From assembly GCA_023432005.1 (NCBI GenBank), contig JAEYVF010000052.1, positions 1-34,130 of the forward strand: DNA of 34,130 nt. Direction: 5' to 3'. The position numbers were made by a program, and so were the translations under genes. This document shows positions 8,059 through 15,991 of the stretch, one piece after another (the first letter of the stretch is position 1; the number at the start of each line of letters is the position of its first letter). The notes under the pieces were generated by a model. It searched no databases, was not told the DNA's origin, and was given only the letters and a program-made list of their open reading frames with translations. This DNA is from Actinomycetes bacterium (lineage in GTDB: Bacteria > Actinomycetota > Actinomycetes > Actinomycetales > Microbacteriaceae).

Positions 8059-8562
8059 ATGTTCTGCCCCTTCTGCCGTCACCCCGACAGCCGCGTCATC
8101 GACTCGAGGACGAGTGACGACGGGCTGTCGATCCGTCGACGTCGTCAGTGCCCCGAGTGCGGTCGCCGCTTCTCGACGACCGAGACCGCGAGCCTCAACG
8201 TCATCAAGCGCTCCGGCATCGTCGAGCCGTTCAGCCGGGAGAAGATCGTGTCGGGCGTGCGCAAGGCATGCCAGGGCCGTCCCGTGAGCGATGCGGATCT
8301 CGCCCTCCTCGCCCAGCGCGTGGAGGAGGCGATCCGCGCGACGGGCGTGGCGCAGATCGATGCCAACGACATCGGCCTCGCGATCCTGCCGCCGCTGCGC
8401 GAGCTCGACGAGGTCGCCTACCTGCGCTTCGCGAGCGTCTACCAGGCGTTCGACTCGCTCGACGACTTCGAGTCGGCGATCACGCTCCTGCGCGTCGAGC
8501 ACGCCGAGGCCGCGCCGCGCGCATCCGAGCCCGCGCCCGCGGGGCCGGACGCGGCCGACTGA
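8059..8562 (+). CDS. nrdR: NrdR, repressor of ribonucleotide reductase genes
   Basis: Zn-ribbon/ATP-cone transcription factor that senses ATP/dATP and represses nrd operons. The 167-residue product has Cys3/Cys6 and Cys31/Cys34 forming the zinc ribbon, with the RRRQCPECGRRFST DNA-binding segment, followed by the ATP-cone (about residues 46-136, starting VIKRSGIVEPFSREKI). The C-terminal 25 residues are an Ala/Pro-rich extension beyond the conserved fold. No ribonucleotide reductase gene lies in the window, so it must act in trans. It is followed at 20 bases by pyrD, which has its own promoter-like hexamer. Confidence 0.96.
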   Translation: MFCPFCRHPDSRVIDSRTSDDGLSIRRRRQCPECGRRFSTTETASLNVIKRSGIVEPFSREKIVSGVRKACQGRPVSDADLALLAQRVEEAIRATGVAQIDANDIGLAILPPLRELDEVAYLRFASVYQAFDSLDDFESAITLLRVEHAEAAPRASEPAPAGPDAAD

Positions 8563-8567
8563 GCCGC

Positions 8568-8573
8568 TAGCCT
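8568..8573 (+). promoter_or_regulatory. Candidate -10 for near-leaderless pyrD
   Basis: TAGCCT ends 9 bases before the pyrD ATG. GGGGGCGGC in between could also act as a weak ribosome site. Pattern-based. Confidence 0.4.
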
Positions 8574-8582
8574 GGGGGCGGC

Positions 8583-9605
8583 ATGTACCGTCTCCTCTTC
8601 CGGCTCGTCCTGTCGCGCTTCGACCCCGAGTCCGCCCACCACCTCGCGTTCGTCGTCATCCGCGTGCTCGGCTGGCCCGTGCTGCGATCGATCACGCGCG
8701 CCCTCACGCGACCGGACGCGTCGCTCACCGTGCGCACGCTGGGGCTCGAGTTCCCGTCGCCGTTCGGCCTCGCGGCGGGCTTCGACAAGGAGGCGCGCGG
8801 CATCGCGGGGCTCGGCGCCCTCGGCTTCGGGCACGTCGAGGTGGGCACCATCACGGCGCGCCCCCAGCCGGGCAATCCAAAGCCGCGCCTGTTCCGGCTC
8901 ATCCCGGACCGCGCCGTCATCAACCGCATGGGATTCAACAACGCCGGTGCCGAGGCGTGCGCCCCCCGCATCGCGCGGGCTCGGCGCGCCCGCATCCGTC
9001 CCATCGTCGGGGTCAACATCGGCAAGACGAAGGTCGTGCCGGTCGAGGACGCCGTCGCGGACTACCTCGAGAGCACGCGTCTGCTCGCGCCGCAGTCCGA
9101 CTACCTCGTCGTCAACGTCAGCTCGCCCAACACCCCCGGGCTGCGCGGTCTGCAGGAGCTCGACCGCCTCGAGCCGCTCCTGACCGCCGTGCGGGACGCC
9201 GCCCAGGGCGTGCCCGTGCTCGTGAAGATCGCCCCCGACGTCACCGACGAGCAGGCGCTGCGCATCGCGGAGCTCGTCGTGCGCATCCGGCTCGCGGGCA
9301 TCGTCGCGACCAACACGACGCTCTCGCGCGAGGGCCTCGCGACCGATGCCTCGGTCGTCGCCGCAGCAGGGGAGGGAGGGCTCTCGGGCGCGCCCCTCGC
9401 GGCGCGCTCGCTCGAGGTGCTGCGCCTGCTGCGCGCCGCGGTGGGCCCCGAGCTGTGCCTCGTCTCGGTCGGCGGCGTCACGACCGCGGCGGACGTGCGC
9501 GAGCGTCTCGAGGCGGGCGCGACCCTCGTGCAGGGCTATACGGCGTTCCTCTACGAGGGCCCGTTCTGGGCTCGCGCGATCAACCGCGGTCTGCGCGCCG
9601 CGTGA
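8583..9605 (+). CDS. pyrD: Dihydroorotate dehydrogenase (quinone), class 2
   Basis: Oxidises dihydroorotate to orotate in pyrimidine synthesis, passing electrons to menaquinone at the membrane. It is 340 residues, typical of class 2, with the N-terminal helical membrane-association segment MYRLLFRLVLSRFDPESAHH, then GLAAGFDKEARG, the INRMGFNNAG block, and VNVSSPNTPGLRGLQ in which Ser181 matches the catalytic serine of class 2 enzymes. KIAPDVTD and the FMN phosphate-binding GGV and G(A/Y) motifs near the C-terminus (SVGGVTTAADV) are present. It is not linked to other pyr genes here. It converges with the DUF3043-type gene with 12 bases between the stops. Confidence 0.97.
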   Translation: MYRLLFRLVLSRFDPESAHHLAFVVIRVLGWPVLRSITRALTRPDASLTVRTLGLEFPSPFGLAAGFDKEARGIAGLGALGFGHVEVGTITARPQPGNPKPRLFRLIPDRAVINRMGFNNAGAEACAPRIARARRARIRPIVGVNIGKTKVVPVEDAVADYLESTRLLAPQSDYLVVNVSSPNTPGLRGLQELDRLEPLLTAVRDAAQGVPVLVKIAPDVTDEQALRIAELVVRIRLAGIVATNTTLSREGLATDASVVAAAGEGGLSGAPLAARSLEVLRLLRAAVGPELCLVSVGGVTTAADVRERLEAGATLVQGYTAFLYEGPFWARAINRGLRAA

Positions 9606-9617
9606 GGCGCGCGCCGG

Positions 9618-10190
9618 TCAGGCGGGGAATTCGCCGCGCTTGACCTGCGGCTTCGGCAGGCGCAGTGCGCGCAGCTGAGCCGCGCGCATGGCCGCGTACC
9701 AGCCGACCTTCTCGACCTTGTCGGCGCCGAACTTGGCGGCGAGCTTCTTGCGCAGCCTGCGGGCGAGGAACACGCAGTCGATGACGACGATGATGAGCAC
9801 GCCCCACACGACCGCGAGCGAGTAGATCGCGACGAACTCGTTGGGGATGAAGTAGGTCAGGATCACGAGCACCATGAGCGGCAGCAGGATCTCGCCGATG
9901 TTCCAGCGCGCGTCGACGTAGTCGCGCACGAAGCGCTTCTGCGGGCCCTTGTCGCGCGCGGGGAGGAAGCGCTCCTCGCCGCGCTCCATGCCGATCCGCG
10001 CGCGGTCGCGCTGCGCGTTGATCTCGGCGCGGGACGCCTGCCGGGCGGCCTTCCTGTCGTCGGGGACGAGCGGGCGCTTGCGGGCGGCCTCGCGCTCCTT
10101 GCGGGTCGGCGTGGCGCGGCCCTTGCCGACAGGGGCCTCGGCGGTCGCCTCGGGGGTGGGCGTCGCGTCGTCGGGGGTGTTCTTGGGCAC
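9618..10190 (-). CDS. DUF3043-type small membrane protein
   Basis: A 190-residue protein of a type widespread in actinobacteria and of unknown function. The N-terminal half is hydrophilic and rich in Lys/Arg/Glu (TRKEREAARKRPLVPDDRKAA), followed by the signature RFVRDYVDARWNIGEI, then two hydrophobic segments (about residues 100-118 and 121-141) and a basic C-terminus. The GTG start at 10190 has GAGGAC about 6 bases upstream. It is divergent from the dipeptidase with 38 bases between start codons. I recognise the family from the DYVDARWNIGE-type motif; no function should be assigned. Confidence 0.88.
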   Translation of the reverse strand: MPKNTPDDATPTPEATAEAPVGKGRATPTRKEREAARKRPLVPDDRKAARQASRAEINAQRDRARIGMERGEERFLPARDKGPQKRFVRDYVDARWNIGEILLPLMVLVILTYFIPNEFVAIYSLAVVWGVLIIVVIDCVFLARRLRKKLAAKFGADKVEKVGWYAAMRAAQLRALRLPKPQVKRGEFPA

Positions 10191-10215
10191 GGGATGTCCT
10201 CGCTGGTCGGAGACT

Positions 10216-10221
10216 TAAGAT
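10216..10221 (+). promoter_or_regulatory. Candidate -10 for leaderless M20 dipeptidase gene
   Basis: TAAGAT is a good match to the -10 consensus and ends 7 bases before the ATG at 10229, placing the transcription start at about the first codon. The intervening bases (TACCGGT) hold no ribosome site. Confidence 0.55.
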
Positions 10222-10228
10222 TACCGGT

Positions 10229-11644
10229 ATGGCTGAGTCCGACCCGTCGTCCGTGTCCGCACCCACCCCTCGAGCCGAGGAACTGCGTGAGGCGGTGTCG
10301 GCGGGGCTCCCCGCGGCGATCGCGGACCTCTCCGGCCTCGTGCGCATCCCGTCCGTCTCGTGGGACGGCTTCGACTTCGCCCACGTGCGCGCGAGCGCCG
10401 AGCGCGTCGCCGAGCTCGCGCGTGAGCTCGGCGTGTTCGAGAAGGTCGACGTCGTGCAGCTCCCGGTGTCGGAGCCCGGGTCCGACGCCCTGGGCCAGCC
10501 CGCCGTCGTCGCGTCGCGCGCGGCCCGGGGCGGCAAGCCCACCATCCTGCTCTACGCCCACCACGACGTGCAGCCCCCCGGCGACGAGGCGGACTGGGAC
10601 TCGAAGCCCTTCGAGCCGACGCTCCGCGGCGACCGCCTCTACGGGCGCGGCGCGGCGGATGACAAGGCGGGCGTCGTCGCCCACATCGCCGCCATCCGGG
10701 CGTATCAGCAGGTGCTCGGCGACCCGGAGATCGGCCTCGTGCTGTACGCCGAGGGGGAGGAGGAGTTCGGCTCGCGCTCGATCTCCACGTTCCTCGAGCA
10801 CTACAGCGACGTCTTCGACGCCGACGTGATCATCGTCGCCGACTCCGGCAACTGGTCCACGGAGATCCCCGCGATCACGGTCGGGCTCCGCGGCGCCGTC
10901 GCCTTCAACCTGCGCATCACGACCCTCGCGCACGCGTCGCACTCGGGCATGTTCGGGGGAGCGGTGCCGGATGCCATGTTCGCGGCCGTGCGCCTGCTCG
11001 ACACGCTCTGGAACGAGGACGGCTCGGTCGCCGTCGCCGGTCTCACCTCCCGCGATGCGGAGACGCCCGCGTACGACGAGGCGCAGCTGCGGGCCGAGAC
11101 CGGCCTCCTCGACGGGGTGAGCCCGGTGGGTCATGGCGAGATCCTGTCCCGGATCTGGAATCAGCCGTCGATCACCCTCACGGGCATCGATGCGCCGAGC
11201 GTCAAGGACGCCTCGAACACGCTCGTGCCGAGCGTGCGCGTGCGCATCAGCTCGCGCGTCGCCCCCGGCCAGCGCGCCGAGGACCAGTACGAGGCGATCA
11301 TGGCCCACCTTCGCGCTCACGCGCCGTTCGGGGCGAAGCTCGAGGTCGACGGCCTCGACCTCGGTCAGCCGTTCCTCGTCGACACGAGCGGCTGGGCGGT
11401 CGCGGATGCCAAGGCCGTCCTCGAGGAGGCCTTCGGGAACGAGACCGTCGAGATGGGGGTCGGCGGCTCGATCCCGTTCATCGCCGAGCTCGCCGAGCGC
11501 TTCCCGAACGCGCAGATCCTCGTGACGGGCGTCGAGGACCCCGATTCGCGCGCGCACAGCCCCAATGAGTCGGTGCACCTGCCGAGCTTCGAGAAGGCCA
11601 TCCTCGGCGAGGCGCTCCTCATGGCGCGCCTCGCGTCGCGGTGA
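10229..11644 (+). CDS. M20-family metallo-dipeptidase
   Basis: Cytosolic di-zinc peptidase of the M20 family, 471 residues. YAHHDVQPPG (metal ligand His111, Asp113), the bridging Asp in GRGAADDKAG, the catalytic Glu pair in YAEGEEEFGS, and the dimerisation lid domain around residues 220-350 are present, as is the C-terminal HSPNESV ligand motif. Proteins of this type are usually annotated as dipeptidases; the substrate cannot be read from sequence, and carnosinase- or acylase-like activity is possible. It is 37 bases upstream of erpA, which has its own -10-like hexamer inside that gap. Confidence 0.93.
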   Translation: MAESDPSSVSAPTPRAEELREAVSAGLPAAIADLSGLVRIPSVSWDGFDFAHVRASAERVAELARELGVFEKVDVVQLPVSEPGSDALGQPAVVASRAARGGKPTILLYAHHDVQPPGDEADWDSKPFEPTLRGDRLYGRGAADDKAGVVAHIAAIRAYQQVLGDPEIGLVLYAEGEEEFGSRSISTFLEHYSDVFDADVIIVADSGNWSTEIPAITVGLRGAVAFNLRITTLAHASHSGMFGGAVPDAMFAAVRLLDTLWNEDGSVAVAGLTSRDAETPAYDEAQLRAETGLLDGVSPVGHGEILSRIWNQPSITLTGIDAPSVKDASNTLVPSVRVRISSRVAPGQRAEDQYEAIMAHLRAHAPFGAKLEVDGLDLGQPFLVDTSGWAVADAKAVLEEAFGNETVEMGVGGSIPFIAELAERFPNAQILVTGVEDPDSRAHSPNESVHLPSFEKAILGEALLMARLASR

Positions 11645-11669
11645 CCAGCGTCCTCCCGGGCTTCGCGGA

Positions 11670-11675
11670 TACAAT
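11670..11675 (+). promoter_or_regulatory. Candidate -10 for leaderless erpA
   Basis: TACAAT, near-perfect for a -10 element, ends 6 bases before the erpA ATG. The short gap CAGGGC contains no usable ribosome site at proper distance, so a leaderless mRNA is likely. No -35 is recognised. Confidence 0.6.
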
Positions 11676-11681
11676 CAGGGC

Positions 11682-12029
11682 ATGACCGACACGCTCGAGA
11701 CGACCCACGGGGTCTCCCTCTCCGACACCGCCGCGCAGAAGGTGCGGTCGCTCCTCGAGCAGGAGGGCCGAGACGACCTGCGACTCCGCGTCGCCGTGCA
11801 GCCGGGGGGCTGCTCCGGCCTGATCTATCAGCTGTACTTCGACGAGCGCCTGCTCGACGGCGATGCGACGCGCGACTTCGACGGCGTCGAGGTGGTCGTC
11901 GACCAGATGAGCGTGCCGTATCTCGAGGGAGCCTCCATCGACTTCGAGGACACGATCTACAAGCAGGGCTTCACGATCGACAACCCCAACGCCCAGGGCA
12001 GCTGCGCCTGCGGCGACAGCTTCCACTGA
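11682..12029 (+). CDS. erpA: ErpA/IscA-type iron-sulfur cluster carrier (HesB family)
   Basis: A-type carrier that delivers Fe-S clusters to apoproteins. The 115-residue product has the three conserved cysteines: Cys44 in PGGCSG and Cys108/Cys110 in GSCACGDSF, with FTIDNPNA before them. This is the standard actinobacterial ErpA-like protein found close to the cytochrome oxidase genes. One plausible client next door is the Rieske protein QcrA (inference). The frame stays open further upstream, but the ATG at 11682 gives the family length and sits directly behind TACAAT. The downstream region contains several strong hairpins. Confidence 0.94.
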   Translation: MTDTLETTHGVSLSDTAAQKVRSLLEQEGRDDLRLRVAVQPGGCSGLIYQLYFDERLLDGDATRDFDGVEVVVDQMSVPYLEGASIDFEDTIYKQGFTIDNPNAQGSCACGDSFH

Positions 12030-12035
12030 GTTATC

Positions 12036-12066
12036 CGGCGCCGCGATAATCCGCGGCGCGGCGCCG
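12036..12066 (+). repeat. Hairpin 1 downstream of erpA
   Basis: CGGCGCCGCG (12036-12045) pairs perfectly with CGCGGCGCCG (12057-12066) around an 11-base loop, 6 bases past the erpA stop. The same left arm can pair equally well with an identical sequence at 12130-12139, since GCGGCGCGGCGCCG occurs at both 12053-12066 and 12126-12139. Confidence 0.6.
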
Positions 12067-12100
12067 AGATCGCGTACGAGCGCGATCGCACGCGATCTCG
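12065..12100 (+). repeat. Hairpin 2 between erpA and ctaC
   Basis: CGAGATCGCGT (12065-12075) and ACGCGATCTCG (12090-12100) form a perfect 11-bp stem with a 14-base loop that contains the palindrome GCGATCGC. It abuts hairpin 1, sharing two bases. Confidence 0.6.
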
Positions 12101-12152
12101 AGTGCGCGCATCGCATCCGGATTGCGCGGCGCGGCGCCGGGATCACCCGGAC

Positions 12153-12184
12153 ACGAGCCGCCCACCGCAAGGTGGGCGGCTCGT
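12153..12184 (+). terminator. Strong 14-bp hairpin with GCAA tetraloop before ctaC
   Basis: Bases 12153-12166 (ACGAGCCGCCCACC) pair perfectly with 12171-12184, closing on the GNRA-type loop GCAA. It is followed by TCGG rather than a T tract. It ends just before the ctaC -10-like hexamer and probably isolates ctaC from erpA transcription, as a T-less actinobacterial terminator. Confidence 0.65.
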
Positions 12185-12191
12185 TCGGCTA

Positions 12192-12197
12192 TAGACT
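12192..12197 (+). promoter_or_regulatory. Candidate ctaC promoter -10
   Basis: TAGACT inside TATAGACT lies 39 bases before the ctaC GTG, directly after the hairpin terminator, giving a leader of about 33 bases. GAGAGG (12225-12230) ahead of the GTG can serve as ribosome site, so this gene, unlike many here, looks leadered. Confidence 0.45.
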
Positions 12198-12236
12198 GGT
12201 CGCGAATCACCACGTCGAAAGTCCGAGAGGTTCCAG

Positions 12237-13115
12237 GTGCGATCCAACCGCCCACAGCGTTCACGACTCGCCCGCTGGGCGGTTGTCCCGATCGGCCTCG
12301 CCGTCGCGGTCATCCTCGCCGGCTGCACGCAGGAGGAGCTCAACGGCTTCCTGCCGGGCGGCGCGGGTACGACCAACCACACCGACCGCGTCATCGGCCT
12401 GTGGGTGACCTCCTGGGTCGTCCTTCTCGGCGTCGGCGTCGTGACGTGGGGTCTCGCCCTCTGGGCGGCGATCGTCTACCGCCGCCGCAAGGGCCAGACC
12501 GGCCTGCCGGTGCAGCTGCGGTACAACATGCCGATCGAGATCTTCTACACGATCGTGCCGTTCATCCTCATCATCGGCTTCTTCGCCTTCACGGCGCGCG
12601 ACCAGGCCGCCATCGAGGAGAACCCCGGTGACCCCGACGTGCGGATCGAGGCCTTCGGCAAGCGCTGGTCGTGGGACTTCAACTACCTCAACGAGGAGGT
12701 GTACACCAAGGGCGTCCAGGCGCAGCCCAGCGCGACAGGCGAGCTCGACGAGGACACCCTCCCCGCGCTCTACCTGCCCGTCGGCCAGAAGGTCGAGATC
12801 CAGCTGGAGTCCCGCGACGTCGCCCACTCGTTCTGGGTCATCGACTTCCTCTACAAGAAGGACATGATCCCGGCGAAGTCGAACTACATGTACTTCACGC
12901 CGCTCAAGGAGGGCGTGTTCCGCGGCAAGTGCGCGGAGCTCTGCGGCGAGTACCACGCCGACATGCTCTTCACCGTGCACGTCGTCTCCCAGGGGGAGTA
13001 CGAGGCCCACATCGAGGAGCTGCGCGCCGCGGGCAACGAGGGCCGACTCGGACCGGAGTACAACGTGAACCAGAACCTGCCGGGTAACGGCGAGTCCAGC
13101 GAGAACGAGGACTGA
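12237..13115 (+). CDS. ctaC: Cytochrome c oxidase subunit II (aa3 type, CuA)
   Basis: Electron entry subunit of the aa3 oxidase. The 292-residue product begins with a basic segment and a lipoprotein-type signal (VAVILAGC), suggesting a lipid-anchored N-terminus processed by LspA. Two transmembrane helices follow (about residues 50-75 and 95-120), then a periplasmic cupredoxin domain. CuA ligands are visible: His197 in VAHSFWV, then Cys232, Glu234, Cys236, His240 and Met243 in CAELCGEYHADM. GTG start, preceded by GAGAGG. In actinobacteria it receives electrons from diheme QcrC within the bcc-aa3 supercomplex. ctaD starts 5 bases after its stop. Confidence 0.97.
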   Translation: MRSNRPQRSRLARWAVVPIGLAVAVILAGCTQEELNGFLPGGAGTTNHTDRVIGLWVTSWVVLLGVGVVTWGLALWAAIVYRRRKGQTGLPVQLRYNMPIEIFYTIVPFILIIGFFAFTARDQAAIEENPGDPDVRIEAFGKRWSWDFNYLNEEVYTKGVQAQPSATGELDEDTLPALYLPVGQKVEIQLESRDVAHSFWVIDFLYKKDMIPAKSNYMYFTPLKEGVFRGKCAELCGEYHADMLFTVHVVSQGEYEAHIEELRAAGNEGRLGPEYNVNQNLPGNGESSENED

Positions 13116-13120
13116 TCCCG

Positions 13121-14857
13121 ATGACGACCACGGCTCCGGCCCCCGGCCAGACCACGACGCAGACGCGCACCGTCGCGCCGCTCAAGCCGACCCGCAAGGG
13201 CGACACCATCGTCAAGTGGCTCACCACCACCGACCACAAGACGATCGGCTACCTGTACCTCATCACGTCGTTCATCTTCTTCTGCATCGGCGGCGTGCTG
13301 GCCCTCGTCATCCGCGTCGAGCTCTTCACGCCCGGCGTGGATGTGCTCCCGACGAACGAGGCATACAACCAGCTGTTCACGATGCACGGCACGATCATGC
13401 TGCTCATGTTCGCGACGCCGCTCTTCGCGGGCTTCGCCAACGCGATCATGCCGCTGCAGATCGGTGCGCCGGATGTCGCGTTCCCGCGTCTGAACGCGTT
13501 CGCCTTCTGGCTCTTCAGCTTCGGCTCGCTCATCGCGATCGGCGGGTTCTTCACGCCGCAGGGCGCCGCGAACTTCGGATGGACGGCCTACACCCCGCTG
13601 TCGAGCACGACCTTCACACCCGGTGTCGGCGGCAACCTGTGGGTCTTCGGCCTCGCCCTCTCGGGCTTCGGCACGATCCTCGGTGCGGTCAACTTCATCA
13701 CGACGATCATCACGATGCGCGCGCCCGGCATGACGATGTGGCGCATGCCGATCTTCACCTGGAACATCCTGGTGACCTCGATCCTCGTGCTGCTCGCCTT
13801 CCCCGTGCTCGCCGGCGGCCTCTTCGCACTCGGCGCGGACCGCGTGTTCGGCGCCCACCTGCTCGACCCCGCCAACGGCGGAACCATCCTGTGGCAGCAC
13901 CTGTTCTGGTTCTTCGGCCACCCCGAGGTGTACATCATCGCGCTGCCGTTCTTCGGCATCGTCTCCGAGGTGTTCCCGGTCTTCAGCCGCAAGCCGATCT
14001 TCGGCTACAAGACCCTGATCTTCGCGACCATCGCGATCGCGGCGCTCTCCGTCACGGTGTGGGCGCACCACATGTACGTCACGGGCTCCGTGCTGCTGCC
14101 GTGGTTCGCGCTCATGACGATGCTCATCGCGGTTCCCACCGGCGTGAAGATCTTCAACTGGATCGGCACCATGTGGCGCGGTTCGGTGACGTTCGAGACG
14201 CCGATGATCTGGGCGCTCGGCTTCCTCGTGACCTTCGTCTTCGGCGGTCTCACGGGCGTCATCCTCGCCTCGCCGCCGCTGGACTTCCACGTGTCCGACT
14301 CGTACTTCGTGGTCGCCCACTTCCACTACGTGGTCTTCGGCACCGTCGTGTTCGCGATGTTCTCGGGCTTCTACTTCTGGTGGCCGAAGTGGACGGGCAA
14401 GATGCTCGACGAGCGGCTCGGCAAGATCCACTTCTGGCTGCTGTTCATCGGCTTCCACGCGACCTTCCTCATCCAGCACTGGCTGGGCGTCGAGGGCATG
14501 CCGCGTCGCTACGCGGGATACCTCGCGGGCGAGGGGTTCACCTGGGAGAACCAGGTCTCGACGATCGGCTCCGCGATCCTCGCGGTCTCGCTCATCCCGT
14601 TCTTCCTCAACGTGTGGATCACGGCCCGCAAGGCGCCCAAGGTGACCGTCGACGACCCGTGGGGCAACTCGCGCTCGCTCGAGTGGGCCACCTCGTGCCC
14701 GCCGCCGCGCCACAACTTCACGTCGATCCCGCGCATCCGCTCCGAGTCGCCGGCGTTCGACCTGCACCACCCGGAGACCGTGCAGGTGGGAATCGGTCCG
14801 GCCAAGGACGCACCCGACCGCCCGGTCGTCGACGTCGCCGATGGAGAGGTGAAGTAG
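13121..14857 (+). CDS. ctaD: Cytochrome c oxidase subunit I (aa3 type)
   Basis: Catalytic subunit holding heme a and the heme a3-CuB centre; reduces O2 and pumps protons. It is 578 residues with about 12 transmembrane helices. Ligands: His89 (MHGTIML) and His402 for heme a, His400 (VVAHFHYVV) for heme a3, and CuB ligands His267 (GHPEVY, with Tyr271 the cross-linked tyrosine) and His316/His317 (AHHMYVTG). PLQIGAPDVAFPRLN matches the D-channel region of A-type oxidases. It lies between ctaC and ctaF with gaps of 5 and 4 bases, so the three genes form one operon. The C-terminal tail is cytosolic and polar. Confidence 0.98.
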   Translation: MTTTAPAPGQTTTQTRTVAPLKPTRKGDTIVKWLTTTDHKTIGYLYLITSFIFFCIGGVLALVIRVELFTPGVDVLPTNEAYNQLFTMHGTIMLLMFATPLFAGFANAIMPLQIGAPDVAFPRLNAFAFWLFSFGSLIAIGGFFTPQGAANFGWTAYTPLSSTTFTPGVGGNLWVFGLALSGFGTILGAVNFITTIITMRAPGMTMWRMPIFTWNILVTSILVLLAFPVLAGGLFALGADRVFGAHLLDPANGGTILWQHLFWFFGHPEVYIIALPFFGIVSEVFPVFSRKPIFGYKTLIFATIAIAALSVTVWAHHMYVTGSVLLPWFALMTMLIAVPTGVKIFNWIGTMWRGSVTFETPMIWALGFLVTFVFGGLTGVILASPPLDFHVSDSYFVVAHFHYVVFGTVVFAMFSGFYFWWPKWTGKMLDERLGKIHFWLLFIGFHATFLIQHWLGVEGMPRRYAGYLAGEGFTWENQVSTIGSAILAVSLIPFFLNVWITARKAPKVTVDDPWGNSRSLEWATSCPPPRHNFTSIPRIRSESPAFDLHHPETVQVGIGPAKDAPDRPVVDVADGEVK

Positions 14858-14861
14858 CGCC

Positions 14862-15290
14862 ATGCGCACTAATGCGAACCTGATGTGGATCCTGGGGGTC
14901 TTCTTCCTCCTGTCCGCCGCCGCCTACACGATCTGGGTGGGCATCACGGTGAACTGGGACCTCAACCACCTCGAGTGGGTGGGCACGGTCGCGATGACGC
15001 TGTCCGCGATCCTCGCGTTCTTCCTGGCGTTCTACCTCGGGCGCGTGCACAAGGCGCAGGGCGGCGAGCTCGCGCAGGACACGTTGACCGCCGACATCGA
15101 CGACGACGACCCCGAGATCGGCCACTTCAGCCCCTGGAGCTGGTGGCCCCTCGCGCTCGCCTTCGGCCTGGCCTTCGTGTTCACCGGCCTCGCGGTCGGT
15201 CCGTGGGTGTCGTTCATCGGCGGCCCGATCGCGCTCATCGCGATCATCGGCTGGAACTACGAGTACTACCGGAACAACTTCGCCCGCTGA
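14862..15290 (+). CDS. ctaF: Cytochrome c oxidase subunit IV (actinobacterial CtaF)
   Basis: Small accessory membrane subunit of the actinobacterial aa3 oxidase, 142 residues. It starts MRTNANLMWILGVFFLLSAA, has two N-terminal helices, a polar loop with the acidic run DIDDDDPEIGHFSPWSWWP, and two C-terminal helices ending GWNYEYYRNNF; this is the typical layout of the family. It starts 4 bases after ctaD with GGAGAGGTG before it. Its stop overlaps the start of the GNAT gene as TGATG, implying translational coupling. Confidence 0.95.
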   Translation: MRTNANLMWILGVFFLLSAAAYTIWVGITVNWDLNHLEWVGTVAMTLSAILAFFLAFYLGRVHKAQGGELAQDTLTADIDDDDPEIGHFSPWSWWPLALAFGLAFVFTGLAVGPWVSFIGGPIALIAIIGWNYEYYRNNFAR

Positions 15291-15712
15291 TGACGGTGCG
15301 CGAAGCCCGTCCGGGTGACGAGGATGCGATCTTCGGTCTCGTCCAGCAGCTCGGGCACGCCTTCCCTCCGGAGCGCGCGGCGTTCGACAGGACCGTCGCC
15401 TCGTACTTCGCGGGGGAGCACCCGTCGGTGCTCCTCTACGTCGTCGAGGACGAGGTCGGGGTCCGCGGATACGCGCTCACGACCATCGTGCCGCTGCTGT
15501 CCACCAACGGCCCGTCCGCTCAGCTCCAGGAGATCGTGGTGGCGCGCGACGCGCGCGGTCACGACTACGGCACCGCGCTCGTGAAGGCCGTCGAGGACGA
15601 GTGCGCGCGGCGCGGCGTGACCCAGCTCACCGTCGCGAGCCGCCGTGCGGGCGGCTTCTACGACCGGCTCGGCTTCCACGAGTCGGCGGAGTACATGCGC
15701 CGCTTCTTCTAG
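15290..15712 (+). CDS. GNAT-family N-acetyltransferase
   Basis: A 140-residue single-domain Gcn5-related acetyltransferase. The acetyl-CoA binding stretch is ARDARGHDYGTALVKAVEDE (about residues 86-105), preceded by the beta-4 strand AQLQEIVV and followed by LTVAS and the typical FYDRLGFHES motif. The ATG overlaps the ctaF stop by one base (TGATG), so it is the last gene of the ctaCDF operon and should be made together with the oxidase. The substrate is unknown: a small molecule or a protein, including an oxidase subunit, are all possible. It converges on the small membrane protein gene. Confidence 0.9.
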   Translation: MTVREARPGDEDAIFGLVQQLGHAFPPERAAFDRTVASYFAGEHPSVLLYVVEDEVGVRGYALTTIVPLLSTNGPSAQLQEIVVARDARGHDYGTALVKAVEDECARRGVTQLTVASRRAGGFYDRLGFHESAEYMRRFF

Positions 15713-15772
15713 AGCCGTTCCACCGGCGCACCTCTCCCACGGACGCGCCCTCCCCCGGACGGGATCGAGGGC

Positions 15773-15985
15773 CTACTGGCGCTGCGCGCTCGCCATCGCG
15801 GCCATCTGGCCGGCCGTCGCCTGCTCGTGCAGGCTCACGCCGCGCAGGGCCGCCGCACGGTCGGCGGGGGAGAGCTGAGCGACCGCTCCCTCTCGTGCGT
15901 GCCGGCGCAGCAGGACGCTGCCGACGATCCACCCACCGAGGGCGAGGACCGTCACCGAGACGCCGAGGACGAGCGACCACTCCAC
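15773..15985 (-). CDS. Small single-pass membrane protein, unknown function
   Basis: A 70-residue protein starting at GTG 15985 (MEWSLVLGVSVTVLALGGWI). One transmembrane helix (about residues 4-25), then RRHAREG on the probable cytosolic side and a soluble tail LSPADRAAALRGVSLHEQATAGQMAAM that looks helical. I do not recognise the family. It lies between the converging ctaCDF and ctaE-qcrCAB blocks, behind a terminator for qcrB, and has its own TACGAT hexamer 6 bases before the start. The hydrophobic-then-helical layout argues for a real gene; position suggests, but does not show, a link to respiration. Confidence 0.65.
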   Translation of the reverse strand: MEWSLVLGVSVTVLALGGWIVGSVLLRRHAREGAVAQLSPADRAAALRGVSLHEQATAGQMAAMASAQRQ

Positions 15986-15991
15986 GTCGTC

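Noticed and set aside
12884..14869. Long minus-strand open frame opposite ctaD.
   Set aside because: Antisense shadow of ctaD with Arg/Glu/Asp/His-rich composition and no recognisable domain.
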